A stretch of DNA of 64,000 nt, taken from IMG/VR virus record IMGVR_UViG_3300044691_000274, positions 1 to 64,000 of that record, one strand, 5' to 3'. This DNA is from a virus. The position numbers and the translations under genes are program-made. Positions 8,018 to 15,296 of the stretch are shown here, in pieces. The first letter of the stretch is position 1. The number at the start of each line of letters is the position of its first letter. The notes under the pieces were generated by a model. It ran no database searches, was not told where the DNA came from, and worked only from the letters and a program-made list of their open reading frames with translations.

Positions 8018-8465
8018 GAATAAAGAGGATAAGGCTGCCAATAACCGCGCCTGGACTAAGAACAACCGAGAGAAGAGGCGCGCGCATACTAGCGCGTGGG
8101 CGAAGCGTAACCCTGACAAAACCAGTGGCTACGCCAGGGCCTATGGCAGAAAGACTTACGTCAAGACACAGAGGGCTGCTGCCGTGCCAAAGGATGCTAG
8201 CTATTATCGGTTAAAGCGTTACGGTTTGTCCAAGGAGGCGTACTCAGCTTTGTTGGACAAGCAGGATGGCAAGTGCGCGATCTGCCGCGAGGAAATTGCA
8301 CTCCACGTTGATCACGATCATGCGACCGGAGACGTTCGCGGCCTGTTGTGTCGAGCCTGCAATAACGGCATCGGCAATTTCGCCGACGACCCGGCACGTC
8401 TGCAGGCTGCTATTGACTATCTCGCACCTCTAGTGCAATCAACTGCCCTGACGGCAGGAGCCTGA
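8007..8465 (+). CDS. EndoVII-like HNH endonuclease
   Basis: This 152-residue protein ends in a recombination endonuclease VII-type zinc/HNH domain: CAICREEI, then HVDHDHATGDVRGLLCRACNNGIG, giving the CxxC pairs and the DHDH catalytic core. The N-terminal half is very basic with short repeats (NNRAWTKNNREKRRAHTSAW), likely DNA-binding. Such stand-alone HNH genes behave like homing endonucleases in phages. GC content is visibly lower than in flanking genes, and a one-mismatch dyad lies near its end (8434). Confidence 0.88.
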   Translation: MPYKNKEDKAANNRAWTKNNREKRRAHTSAWAKRNPDKTSGYARAYGRKTYVKTQRAAAVPKDASYYRLKRYGLSKEAYSALLDKQDGKCAICREEIALHVDHDHATGDVRGLLCRACNNGIGNFADDPARLQAAIDYLAPLVQSTALTAGA

Positions 8466-8466
8466 T

Positions 8467-8811
8467 ATGTTCAAGGAAATTTTCAAGGGCATAGAAGAGT
8501 TCGAGGAATTCATGTCCGTGCTCCTGGACATGACCCGTTTTCTCAAGGAGCAAAGGAAAATCATGACACAAGCGACTGACGACCTCGGCCTGGCCCTCAC
8601 CGGCCTGGCGACTGCAGCGAACGCCGCGACAACGGCGATCTCCACCGAAGCCGCCACCATCGTCACGCAGCTTGCTGCGCTCGGTGTTAGCGACCCAGTG
8701 ATCGAAGCGGCTGCGGTCAACATCAACGCCATCAGCGCGCAGCTGACTTTGGCTGCGGCTGCGGTGATCCCGCCCGTGGCTCCGGCTCCCGCGCCGGCTC
8801 CCGCGAGCTGA
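8467..8811 (+). CDS. Small helical protein with Pro-Ala tail
   Basis: A 114-residue protein: an acidic amphipathic N-terminus (FKEIFKGIEEFEEFMSVLLDM), an Ala/Thr-rich helical middle (ATAANAATTAISTEAATIV) and a VAPAPAPAPAS tail. It resembles small virion-associated or coiled-coil proteins more than an enzyme. It follows the HNH gene by two bases and is followed by a terminator-like hairpin and two dyad sites, so it appears to end a transcription unit. Confidence 0.7.
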   Translation: MFKEIFKGIEEFEEFMSVLLDMTRFLKEQRKIMTQATDDLGLALTGLATAANAATTAISTEAATIVTQLAALGVSDPVIEAAAVNINAISAQLTLAAAAVIPPVAPAPAPAPAS

Positions 8812-8825
8812 ACGAACCTTTGCGG

Positions 8826-8852
8826 CCTCGGGCTTCGGTCCGGGGTCGTTTT
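8826..8852 (+). terminator. Probable intrinsic terminator
   Basis: A six-pair stem CCTCGG/CCGGGG with an eight-base loop, then a short T-rich tract (TCGTTTT), lies 15 bases after the stop of the preceding gene. The T tract is short, so efficiency is uncertain. Confidence 0.55.
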
Positions 8853-8854
8853 CG

Positions 8855-8868
8855 TGCAATCATTTGCA
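8855..8868. repeat. TGCA-N6-TGCA dyad, spacer atcatt
   Basis: Exact dyad (GTGCAATCATTTGCAC) right after the terminator, first of a close pair in the gap before the small-gene array. Confidence 0.8.
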
Positions 8869-8899
8869 CCACTGATTAACTCCGACGGCCTCTGCCGCT

Positions 8900-8913
8900 T
8901 GCAAGTGATTGCA
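8900..8913. repeat. TGCA-N6-TGCA dyad, spacer agtgat
   Basis: Second exact dyad of the pair, 45 bases centre to centre from the first and 72 bases upstream of the start at 8986; probably part of the control region of the small-gene array. Confidence 0.8.
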
Positions 8914-8985
8914 AAAAGAGCGATGGGTGGGGACGGAAGCTAAGGTAAGGGCCAACACGAGGTTGCCCTTCACGGAGTCGCTTTT

Positions 8986-9225
8986 ATGGTTCTCGTCTCT
9001 GTCAACGACGCTGCCATCGGCTTGGCTCTCGCTCGCGGGACGCTGACATACACCGAGTTCAAGACCCGCTTCTTCGGAGAGACCTGGATTTCGATCGCGG
9101 ACGAAGTTGGCGTGATCGAGGTTCACCCCTCGCTCGCTGACGCCGAGGCGGTCGTCAACAGGGTGAAAGAGCGCTACCCGGTCTGGAAGGACGTCGTGGT
9201 GCCGGTCAAGACGAGGGTCGCATGA
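8986..9225 (+). CDS. Small hypothetical protein
   Basis: A 79-residue protein (MVLVSVNDAAIGLALARGTL), first gene of a nine-gene array with 4-base overlaps. Contains an alpha/beta mix ending in VVPVKTRVA. No family recognised. The control region upstream has a terminator and two dyads. Confidence 0.7.
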   Translation: MVLVSVNDAAIGLALARGTLTYTEFKTRFFGETWISIADEVGVIEVHPSLADAEAVVNRVKERYPVWKDVVVPVKTRVA

Positions 9226-9431
9226 GCCGGGTCTGGGAAGGCGTCGAGAAGACCGACCGGCGCCAGCACAACCACCGATGCACCCTCTGCAAGCGCATCC
9301 TGGCCGATGGCGAACAGGCTCTCTTCTATCGCTTCAACAAGGGCACGCGGGCGGCTCATATCGAGTGCGCCGATGTGCCGGATGCGGGGATGACCACCCG
9401 CGAACGCTTTCACGCATGGGCAGCAGCATGA
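9222..9431 (+). CDS. Small zinc-finger-like protein
   Basis: A 69-residue protein with CTLCKRIL near residues 20-27 and AAHIEC near 44-49, a CxxC plus HxxC pattern able to bind one zinc. Phages encode many such small treble-clef-like proteins as host-interaction factors. Its ATG overlaps the previous stop. Confidence 0.7.
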   Translation: MSRVWEGVEKTDRRQHNHRCTLCKRILADGEQALFYRFNKGTRAAHIECADVPDAGMTTRERFHAWAAA

Positions 9432-9631
9432 GCCTGCGGTGCCGAAAAAGTGATTTGGTCAAGCCAGACCACATGACGCTGGACCAATGGGAAGTCTCAC
9501 TGCTCAGCGAGAAGCGGGACATCATCGCCCAAATTCGCCGCGAGGTTCACTCACGCGGGAACACGCATCAAGCGTACGCTGACCGCGTCGACCGCGCGCT
9601 GGCGTTTATCAAGGAGGGGGAGCTAACATGA
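9428..9631 (+). CDS. Small hypothetical protein
   Basis: 67 residues starting at ATG 9428 (MSLRCRKSDLVKPDHMTLDQWE), with a four-base ATGA overlap with the preceding gene deciding the start. Helical and charged; no family recognised. Confidence 0.65.
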   Translation: MSLRCRKSDLVKPDHMTLDQWEVSLLSEKRDIIAQIRREVHSRGNTHQAYADRVDRALAFIKEGELT

Positions 9632-9837
9632 GCCGGGCAAAACAGGTCCACCTCGACACTCCGGGCGACTTCCTAGTTGAGTGGCTGCCAGGTGGCAAGA
9701 CCGTCAAGCTGACCCTCAACAACGACACCGAGGAGTTGGCTTCCTATGAGATGCCCACAGAGAACCTCCACGCCTTTTTCACCGACATCAAGGCGACCCC
9801 CGCGCAGTTCGCTGCTCTACGTCAAGGAATGAACTGA
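9628..9837 (+). CDS. Small hypothetical protein
   Basis: 69 residues (MSRAKQVHLDTPGDFLVEWL) with a likely beta-rich core (GKTVKLTLNNDTEELASYEM). Overlaps both neighbours in ATGA fashion. No family recognised. Confidence 0.65.
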   Translation: MSRAKQVHLDTPGDFLVEWLPGGKTVKLTLNNDTEELASYEMPTENLHAFFTDIKATPAQFAALRQGMN

Positions 9838-10040
9838 TGAAATTGACCAACGAACAACTCACCCGGATGGCCGAGTTCGGCAACGATCCCGGACGGGAAG
9901 GCTCTTCCTCTGTGGCGACCGAGCTTCTCGCCGCCCGCGCGCTGTTGGGAGATGCGCTTGAGCACATGCCAGTCGGATACCCGCCGGACCCCGCCATAGT
10001 CGCCCTCCGCGCCGAGATCGAGGAGTTGAGGAAGCCATGA
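9837..10040 (+). CDS. Small hypothetical protein
   Basis: 67 residues (MKLTNEQLTRMAEFGNDPG). It opens with an ordinary amphipathic helix and ends with a second helix (DPAIVALRAEIEELRKP). The ATG overlaps the preceding TGA by one base. No family recognised. Confidence 0.65.
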   Translation: MKLTNEQLTRMAEFGNDPGREGSSSVATELLAARALLGDALEHMPVGYPPDPAIVALRAEIEELRKP

Positions 10041-10261
10041 GCGCCAGCCTTAGAGCCGCGCATATCGCGCTCGCCGCAGCGCTGAACGCAGCCGATGCCT
10101 GGCACACCGAAGCCTTGGCTGCGCTGCCGGACGGCCACACCTGGCGGGACGTAGACTTGCTGTCGATCGAGAAGAGCAAGCGCCACATGACCGCCTATGG
10201 GGCATACGACGTGGTCGCGGCTGAGTTCGATCGCCTGGTTGCAGAGGAGATGCTCAAATGA
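10037..10261 (+). CDS. Small hypothetical helical protein
   Basis: 74 residues (MSASLRAAHIALAAALNAAD), all-helical by appearance. ATGA overlaps with both neighbours. No family recognised. Confidence 0.6.
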   Translation: MSASLRAAHIALAAALNAADAWHTEALAALPDGHTWRDVDLLSIEKSKRHMTAYGAYDVVAAEFDRLVAEEMLK

Positions 10262-10518
10262 GCGACGTGAAGAGGCAGTTCGATAACGCCTTGGCTCTCG
10301 TGACCTGGCAGCACGATTGCGGGACTCGACCAGAGCAACGCCCTGATGGCTGGCCCACACGCAGCGACCTGCAGTGGTTCTCGGAAGCTGAGTGGGCGAT
10401 CCACAGGGCCATGGGTGCGGTTGAGTCGGCCGGCGGCAGCGTCGCGCTGACAGACGCCATCACGCTGCTTGCCAAGGCCAAGGCTCGCGTCGCGGATCAC
10501 GTGGAGGGCAAGCCATGA
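10258..10518 (+). CDS. Small hypothetical protein
   Basis: 86 residues (MSDVKRQFDNALALVTWQHD) with a Trp-rich middle (WPTRSDLQWFSEAEWAIHRA). Overlaps both neighbours by four bases. No family recognised. Confidence 0.65.
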   Translation: MSDVKRQFDNALALVTWQHDCGTRPEQRPDGWPTRSDLQWFSEAEWAIHRAMGAVESAGGSVALTDAITLLAKAKARVADHVEGKP

Positions 10519-10676
10519 CCGTCGCTCAGCTGATCGCCAAGCTCCAGGAGCTACCGCCGGACGCGATCGTCAACCGCATCGACAACGAGAGCTATTGCGC
10601 GATCCCGATCGAGAGGGTCGAGGTCAGCGCTGCAGACTGCTTTTTCGCTCCGCCCGGCCTGGTGGTGATTTTCTGA
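10515..10676 (+). CDS. Small protein, MTVAQL paralogue 1
   Basis: 53 residues beginning MTVAQLIAKLQELPPDAIV. The N-terminal 19 residues closely match the next gene and resemble the protein at 15006, so these are tandem or dispersed paralogues of a small phage family with a helical start followed by acidic strands. Function unknown. Start overlaps the previous stop. Confidence 0.7.
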   Translation: MTVAQLIAKLQELPPDAIVNRIDNESYCAIPIERVEVSAADCFFAPPGLVVIF

Positions 10677-10894
10677 TGACCGTAGCTCAGCTGACAGCCT
10701 GGCTACAACGCCAAGACCCCGACGCGCTCGTCATGAGCATGGGGTCGCTGACCGGCTGGAACGAGGTCTGGCACAACGAGGCGTTCGAAGTGAAGAAGCG
10801 CACTCCGAGGATCAAGGCTGCTGGGGATTTCATCTTCGTGCAGCGGACAGACAAGACCAAGGCCAAGCGCATCAAGGCCGTAACATTTTACTGA
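10676..10894 (+). CDS. Small protein, MTVAQL paralogue 2
   Basis: 72 residues beginning MTVAQLTAWLQRQDPDALV, paralogous to the gene immediately upstream with which it shares one base (TGATG). The C-terminal part is basic and differs from its sibling (RTDKTKAKRIKAVTFY). Function unknown. Confidence 0.7.
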   Translation: MTVAQLTAWLQRQDPDALVMSMGSLTGWNEVWHNEAFEVKKRTPRIKAAGDFIFVQRTDKTKAKRIKAVTFY

Positions 10895-10908
10895 AGGGAA
10901 GTTGCACC

Positions 10909-11037
10909 ATGACCAATAAACAAGCCCCCAAGATCAATCGTCGCGAAATCCCGATTGGGCCAGAAGCCTGGGCAGTCGGGCTGATCGTGTTCTTCACAGT
11001 GCTGATCGCTATCGCCTACGTGGGGTCCCCGCATTGA
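10909..11037 (+). CDS. Tiny single-span membrane protein
   Basis: 42 residues: a basic N-terminus (MTNKQAPKINRREIPIG), then one hydrophobic span (AWAVGLIVFFTVLIAIAYVG), then a short tail. AAGGGAAG lies about eight bases upstream of the ATG. Probably an inner-membrane host-interaction peptide, function unknown. Confidence 0.65.
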   Translation: MTNKQAPKINRREIPIGPEAWAVGLIVFFTVLIAIAYVGSPH

Positions 11038-11079
11038 GCGGTGAAATTAACTGCAGCCGGGGAAATGCAAGGTTTGGAC

Positions 11080-11256
11080 ATGAGAAAGCGTAAGCGCAAA
11101 GAGCCCACATGGCAGGCCGTCCTGCTTCGGGCGACGTTCGCTCAGCCGGAGAACAGGCCGCGCGTCATCCAGTCGAAGAAGCCCTATTCCAGAAAGGGCG
11201 CATTCACTCCAACGAATGCAAATACTTGCACGCGGGGCGAAGGAGAGCGATCGTGA
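11080..11256 (+). CDS. Small very basic protein
   Basis: 58 residues from ATG 11080 (MRKRKRKEPTWQAVLLRATF); GTG 11041 and ATG 11065 are in-frame alternatives. The product is Lys/Arg-rich. The stop overlaps the GTG start of the next gene. The GTG 11041 alternative would begin inside a one-mismatch dyad (11042-11055), and an exact dyad lies near the 3' end, so this may be partly regulatory rather than coding. Confidence 0.45.
   Translation: MRKRKRKEPTWQAVLLRATFAQPENRPRVIQSKKPYSRKGAFTPTNANTCTRGEGERS
11217..11230. repeat. TGCA-N6-TGCA dyad, spacer aatact
   Basis: Exact dyad over the end of the small basic gene, 22 bases upstream of the GTG start at 11253. Confidence 0.7.
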
Positions 11257-11519
11257 GTCACCCCAACGGAGTGACCCTGATGGCCAAGACCTTTTACGCC
11301 TCGATCTGGTTCCGCAAAGAGAAGCCCTATGGGGTCGGCAAGACCTCGCACGAGCGCCACTCTTACATCGTCGAGGGCTATCGCGGCGAGATCATCGGCG
11401 GGCTGCCAGCCGGCCGCATGGTCTACACCGGCTCTTGCGACACGCGCGACGAGGTCAAGACCGAACTCGTTCAGCATCTCAAGCGATTGGGCTATAGCGG
11501 CACCCTCAGCTTCGTTTGA
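11253..11519 (+). CDS. Small hypothetical protein
   Basis: 88 residues from GTG 11253, which has AAGGAGAG about eight bases upstream; ATG 11280 (MAKTFYASIWFRKEKPYGVG) is the alternative start. The sequence alternates strands and turns, ending HLKRLGYSGTLSFV. It lies between two dyads (11217 and 11526). No family recognised. Confidence 0.65.
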   Translation: MSHPNGVTLMAKTFYASIWFRKEKPYGVGKTSHERHSYIVEGYRGEIIGGLPAGRMVYTGSCDTRDEVKTELVQHLKRLGYSGTLSFV

Positions 11520-11525
11520 GTGGGT

Positions 11526-11539
11526 TGCAATTAAGTGCA
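11526..11539. repeat. TGCA-N6-TGCA dyad, spacer attaag
   Basis: Dyad in the gap before the PPDK-like gene; the spacer's last base breaks the RNY rule. A TATGGT hexamer lies 16 bases after the TTGCAA formed by its left half, a possible -35/-10 pair. Confidence 0.75.
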
Positions 11540-11581
11540 ATCTGAGTATGGTGCGGACTGCCAGGCAACATGGAGGTTCCT

Positions 11582-13504
11582 GTGGCGTCAAAGCATATCT
11601 ACCGCATATCGGGCTCGGTCTGCGACTATAGCGAGGACCCCAAGTCCAAGGAAGCCAAGGCGCTGCTCGGCGGCAAAGGCGCTGGCCTCGTGATGATGGC
11701 CAAGGCCGGCTGCAACGTACCTCCAGCCTTCACGATCACGACCGAGGTGTGCAACGCCTACCGCGAACTGAAGCCCAGCAAGCAGCAAGTGCTCCTGGTC
11801 GACCTCATGCTGGAGGTCATGGATCACATGAAGTGGTTGACCGAGCAGTTCGGCTATACGCCGCTGGTCTCGGTCCGCTCCGGCGCCCCGGTTTCGATGC
11901 CCGGCATGATGGACACCATCCTGAACGTCGGCATGACCGAAGGCAACTTCGACAATTGGGAGAAGCGGCTCGGCAACCGCGCGGCGATCGACAGCTGGCG
12001 CCGGCTGATCCAGATGTTGGGCTCGACCGGATATGGCATCGATATGGCCAAGTTCGACGACCAGCTGGCGGCGACCAAGAAGCTCTACAAGGTCGAGTCC
12101 GACACCGACCTGACCTCCGACATGCTCGACAACGTCCTGCAGCGCTACCGCAAGGTGTTCAAGGAGGCCATGGGGTTTGAGTTCCCCGACAACGACGCGG
12201 AGGTGCAGCTTCACGTTGCCATCAAAGCAGTGTTCGACTCCTGGATGAACCCGCGCGCGATCGAGTATCGCAAGATCAACCACATCGACGAGGGCATGGG
12301 CACAGCAGTCACCGTCCAAGCGATGGTCTTCGGCAACATGGGCGACGACTGCGGGACAGGCGTGCTGTTCTCCCGCGAGCCTTCGACCGGCCAGAAGTTC
12401 ATGATGGGGGAGTTCCTGACCAACGCGCAAGGCGAGGACGTGGTCGCCGGCATACGAACGCCGATGAGCGTCGAGCGGATGCACCCTTCACTCGTCCTCG
12501 AAGACATCCCGCACCAAGATATGTGGCATGACATATACACCACCCTGCTACACCTCTGCGCCCATCTGGAGGACGCTTATATGGACATGGTCGACATCGA
12601 GTTCACCGTCCAGAAGGGCGAGCTGTTCGTCCTCCAGAGCCGCTCGGGGAAGCGCAGCGCGCGGGCAGCGTTCCAGATCGCGACCGACCTGGTGTCAGAG
12701 GGCAAGATCACAAAGGATGCCGCCCTTGGCCGCCTCACGCGCGAGCAGTTCAAGGTAGTGCGGCGCCCGACCATCGACCCAAGCTTCAAGGGGAAGCCCG
12801 ATGACATCGGCCTGCCGGCGTGCCCCGGCGTGGTCAGCGGCATCCCCGTTTTCACATCCGAGGCTGCAGTCAATTGCAAGGAGCCCTGCATCCTGGTCCG
12901 GCATGAGACCGACCCCGACGACATCGCTGGCATGGCCAAGGCGGTTGGCATCCTAACACAGACCGGCGGCGCCACGAGTCACGCAGCGGTGGTCGCGCGC
13001 GCCATGGACAAGGCTTGCGTGGTTGGTTGCACGACCCTCGACATCCCAGACATCAAGGAGCAGGTGAAAAAGCTGACGATCGACGGCTCCACCGGCCGCG
13101 TGTGGTTCGACATCGACGTCCCGGTTATCGACAGCTCGGATGAGGAGTCGGTCAAGAAGGTGACGGCCTGGTGTATGGCGAAGCAGGGAGCAATAGAGGC
13201 GAGCCCAGTCGGACTAGGCGAGGAGCAGCATCTGGTGTTCGCCGCGCACTGGTGGGGCAGCGAGATCGCGGCCGAAGCCATCCTGGCCGACATGCCCAAG
13301 ACGGCGCTGCTCGACGACCGGCACCCACGAGCCTTCGCCAGCGCGAGCGACTTCGTGGTGCAGCATTGCTTCGGCGAGGTGGAGAGCGCTGGGTTCTTCC
13401 CGGTCCTCAAGAAGCTGGCGAAGGAGCACAAAGTGAAGTTCGCGCCAGTCCTTGGCAATGCCTGCCCAGGAGAATATGCGGTCTTTCAAACGCTGACGAG
13501 TTAG
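11582..13504 (+). CDS. PPDK-like phosphotransfer protein lacking the PEP/pyruvate barrel
   Basis: 640 residues from GTG 11582, chosen because GGAGG lies five bases upstream; ATG 11570 would swallow that site. Residues 1-380 match the pyruvate phosphate dikinase ATP-grasp domain: LGGKGAGLVMMAKAG, VRSGAPVSMPGMMDT, VFGNMGDDCGTGVLFSREPSTG, DIEFTVQKGELFVLQSR. Residues 390-510 are the swivelling phosphohistidine domain with GGATSHAAVVAR, His467 being the phosphoryl carrier. The normal C-terminal barrel (about 350 residues) that binds PEP and pyruvate is absent, replaced by about 130 unrecognised residues. It can be expected to transfer phosphate from ATP to His467; the final acceptor is unknown. 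Either a degenerate dikinase or a repurposed kinase, as rifampin phosphotransferase is. Confidence 0.9.
   Translation: MASKHIYRISGSVCDYSEDPKSKEAKALLGGKGAGLVMMAKAGCNVPPAFTITTEVCNAYRELKPSKQQVLLVDLMLEVMDHMKWLTEQFGYTPLVSVRSGAPVSMPGMMDTILNVGMTEGNFDNWEKRLGNRAAIDSWRRLIQMLGSTGYGIDMAKFDDQLAATKKLYKVESDTDLTSDMLDNVLQRYRKVFKEAMGFEFPDNDAEVQLHVAIKAVFDSWMNPRAIEYRKINHIDEGMGTAVTVQAMVFGNMGDDCGTGVLFSREPSTGQKFMMGEFLTNAQGEDVVAGIRTPMSVERMHPSLVLEDIPHQDMWHDIYTTLLHLCAHLEDAYMDMVDIEFTVQKGELFVLQSRSGKRSARAAFQIATDLVSEGKITKDAALGRLTREQFKVVRRPTIDPSFKGKPDDIGLPACPGVVSGIPVFTSEAAVNCKEPCILVRHETDPDDIAGMAKAVGILTQTGGATSHAAVVARAMDKACVVGCTTLDIPDIKEQVKKLTIDGSTGRVWFDIDVPVIDSSDEESVKKVTAWCMAKQGAIEASPVGLGEEQHLVFAAHWWGSEIAAEAILADMPKTALLDDRHPRAFASASDFVVQHCFGEVESAGFFPVLKKLAKEHKVKFAPVLGNACPGEYAVFQTLTS
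12865..12878. repeat. TGCA-N6-TGCA dyad, spacer gtcaat
   Basis: Exact dyad inside the PPDK-like gene; the spacer fits RNYRNY. Confidence 0.5.
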
Positions 13505-13510
13505 GCTATA

Positions 13511-13891
13511 GTGAAGTCAACTGCACAAATCGCGGCGATACGCGCCAGCCAAAAGGCATATCGGCTACGGAACAAGGAGGCTGTCGCCGCGCGCAAGCGA
13601 GCGTATCGTGCCACCAAACCGCCAGCCATTAAGAGGGCTTGGCAAAGGCGCAACGCCAAAGAGCCTTGGTTGGTGAACAGGTATGGGATCACGCAAGAGG
13701 AACGAGACGCGATGATCGCGGCGCAGGGCGGGCGGTGCCTGATCTGCCAAGAAGAGACGAAGCTGCACGTGGATCACTGCCACGAGACGAAAAAGGTTAG
13801 AGGCTTGTTATGCAGGGAGTGCAACACCGGCCTCGGAAAATTCAAGGAACGGGTCGACCTCTTGGAGAGAGCGATCCACTACTTAGCGTAA
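13511..13891 (+). CDS. EndoVII-like HNH endonuclease
   Basis: 126 residues from GTG 13511. The C-terminal domain has CLICQEE, HVDHCHETKKVRGLLCRECNTGLG, the same architecture as the genes at 8007 and 49624; the N-terminal half is a basic helix-rich segment. It is inserted between the PPDK-like gene and the CsrA-like gene. Its first codons overlap a one-mismatch dyad (13512-13525), so a control site and the start codon coincide. Likely a free-standing homing-type nuclease. Confidence 0.88.
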   Translation: MKSTAQIAAIRASQKAYRLRNKEAVAARKRAYRATKPPAIKRAWQRRNAKEPWLVNRYGITQEERDAMIAAQGGRCLICQEETKLHVDHCHETKKVRGLLCRECNTGLGKFKERVDLLERAIHYLA

Positions 13892-13907
13892 CTACACGGA
13901 GGCCGTC

Positions 13908-14189
13908 ATGCCCTTAGTTCTTCGCTTAAAGTCAGGGCAGGATTTCTTCGTCAAGGGCGTCCAGATCGTGGTCGACAAGCTCCACGGCGACGCGAAGTTC
14001 GACCTCAAGGTCCCGTCAACCGGCCGAGTCTATTCGATCGACGAAGACGCGGCGACGGAAATGCGGGAAGTCGAGGACGTCTTCCTATCGTCCGGCGGCC
14101 GAGTCCAAGCAGGCATCGCCAAGGTGATGATCGACGCACCCCGCTCGATCGACATCCAGCGCGGGGAAAACGTACGAGGGCACAAGTGA
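13908..14189 (+). CDS. CsrA-like RNA-binding protein (tentative)
   Basis: 93 residues. The start LVLRLKSGQDFFVKGVQIVV and the end GRVQAGIAKVMIDAPRSIDIQRGE resemble the first and last strands of CsrA (L-R-GE-I, then V-IGI-AP--V-V-REE), with roughly 35 extra residues between them. CsrA dimers bind GGA motifs in mRNA leaders and control translation; many phages carry CsrA-like genes. The longer middle means this could be a distant relative or convergent similarity. It overlaps the following GTG start. Confidence 0.5.
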   Translation: MPLVLRLKSGQDFFVKGVQIVVDKLHGDAKFDLKVPSTGRVYSIDEDAATEMREVEDVFLSSGGRVQAGIAKVMIDAPRSIDIQRGENVRGHK

Positions 14190-14389
14190 GCTTCCGGCTA
14201 TACGAGATCACAGAGGAGGTCGTCATCCAGGCCAAGCACCTGGGACTCTTCGGCGACACGAAGAAGAGGCTGCAGCGCGCGGCGCGCCGGAGCGTTCCTT
14301 ATACGAGTGACCTCGGCAATCGCCGCTTCCTAGATTTTGCATTGACCATCACTGACGATGTGGTGGTGAACATCGAGCGCATCCACTGA
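14186..14389 (+). CDS. Small hypothetical protein
   Basis: 67 residues from GTG 14186 (VSFRLYEITEEVVIQAKHLG), overlapping the CsrA-like stop by four bases. Basic middle (KKRLQRAARRSVPY) and a beta-like end (DFALTITDDVVVNIERIH). No family recognised. Confidence 0.65.
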   Translation: MSFRLYEITEEVVIQAKHLGLFGDTKKRLQRAARRSVPYTSDLGNRRFLDFALTITDDVVVNIERIH

Positions 14390-14398
14390 TTTGGTGGT

Positions 14399-14412
14399 TG
14401 CAATTGATTGCA
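14399..14412. repeat. TGCA-N6-TGCA dyad, spacer attgat
   Basis: Exact dyad upstream of the first phosphatase gene. TATCGT lies 16 bases after TTGCAA of the left half, again a possible -10. Confidence 0.8.
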
Positions 14413-14457
14413 ATTCGGTTATCGTCCACGCAGGCACCCAAACAGGAGGTTCGGGTC

Positions 14458-15006
14458 ATGAACAAGCCGATCCACGTACACGACTTTTCCAAGGGGACGC
14501 CTCCGCCAGGCGCCAACGGCACGATGCCGATCAAGATGGGCTTCAAGGGAGGCTACCTCTCGATCGAGATCATCGGCGGCCCGTTCGACAACTATCGCCC
14601 AGGCGAGAACGGCGACATCGGCATCTGCGTCCGCGCCGAGCGCGTTCCTGCGACCGCCAACATATGGGTGCCCATTCGTGACTTCGACGTCCCGAAGACG
14701 AAGGACTTGGCTCAAGTCGAGCATGCCCTGGAGTGGGCCATCGCGTCGGCGCTGGACGGCAAGCGGGTCTACGTGGGCTGCCAAGGCGGCTGGGGCCGCA
14801 CAGGGCTGTTCCTGGCGCTCATCGCCAAGGTCTGCGGGCTCAAGGACCCGGTCGACTATGTCCGGCACACGTACACGCCGCGCGCGGTCGAAACGAAGGA
14901 GCAGCAGGCATACGTCGACGACTTCGATGTGACCCAGCTGCAGCGCGACCTGCTCTACCGCGCCTGGGGCATCCGTTGGGCGCGCCTTTGGTTCTGGTGG
15001 ACGTGA
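14458..15006 (+). CDS. Tyrosine/dual-specificity phosphatase-like protein 1
   Basis: 182 residues. The P-loop reads VYVGCQGGWGRTGLF, a Cys-x5-Arg signature with nucleophile Cys108 and Arg114, and an upstream IRDFDVP segment supplies a candidate general-acid Asp. This is the cysteine phosphatase fold, acting on phosphotyrosine, phosphoserine/threonine or other phosphomonoesters. ATG 14458 follows AACAGGAGG. It shares one base with the next gene and has a larger relative at 16370. Being encoded near a PPDK-like phosphotransferase raises the idea of paired phosphorylation and dephosphorylation, which is inference. Confidence 0.85.
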   Translation: MNKPIHVHDFSKGTPPPGANGTMPIKMGFKGGYLSIEIIGGPFDNYRPGENGDIGICVRAERVPATANIWVPIRDFDVPKTKDLAQVEHALEWAIASALDGKRVYVGCQGGWGRTGLFLALIAKVCGLKDPVDYVRHTYTPRAVETKEQQAYVDDFDVTQLQRDLLYRAWGIRWARLWFWWT

Positions 15007-15233
15007 TGCGGGTCAAGGAACTGATAGCCTTACTCGCAAAGGCTGACCCAGAGACGTTTGTCGTTCTCGATGAAAGCGAGTTGCTCGTGCTTGTGAGCGA
15101 CGTGGAATACATCCTCCCGTACAAGCAGGGGAGCGTTATTCCGAAGGCCGTTATTCTCAGAGCACGCCTCTACAGTCCAAAAACCGTGCTTGGGTGGACT
15201 CCCATCGACCCGGCTGCGCGGTCCTCGATTTGA
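15006..15233 (+). CDS. Small protein, MTVAQL family paralogue 3
   Basis: 75 residues beginning MRVKELIALLAKADPETFVV, matching the N-terminal pattern of the small proteins at 10515 and 10676 (helix, then D-P-ET/DA-V). It overlaps the phosphatase stop by one base. Function unknown. Confidence 0.7.
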   Translation: MRVKELIALLAKADPETFVVLDESELLVLVSDVEYILPYKQGSVIPKAVILRARLYSPKTVLGWTPIDPAARSSI

Positions 15234-15235
15234 CT

Positions 15236-15249
15236 TGCAAGTAATTGCA
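15236..15249. repeat. TGCA-N6-TGCA dyad, spacer agtaat
   Basis: Exact dyad immediately after the preceding stop. TTGACT abuts it on the left, and TATGAC lies 17 bases after TTGCAA of the left half, making this one of the better candidate promoter/operator arrangements. Confidence 0.8.
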
Positions 15250-15296
15250 CGCGGAGCTATGACTCCGGGTGACACTAGGGCCAACAGGAGGTTGCC

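Noticed and set aside
11570-11582. ATG at 11570 as start of the PPDK-like gene
   Set aside because: It would include the GGAGG ribosome binding site within the coding region; GTG 11582 has ideal spacing to it.
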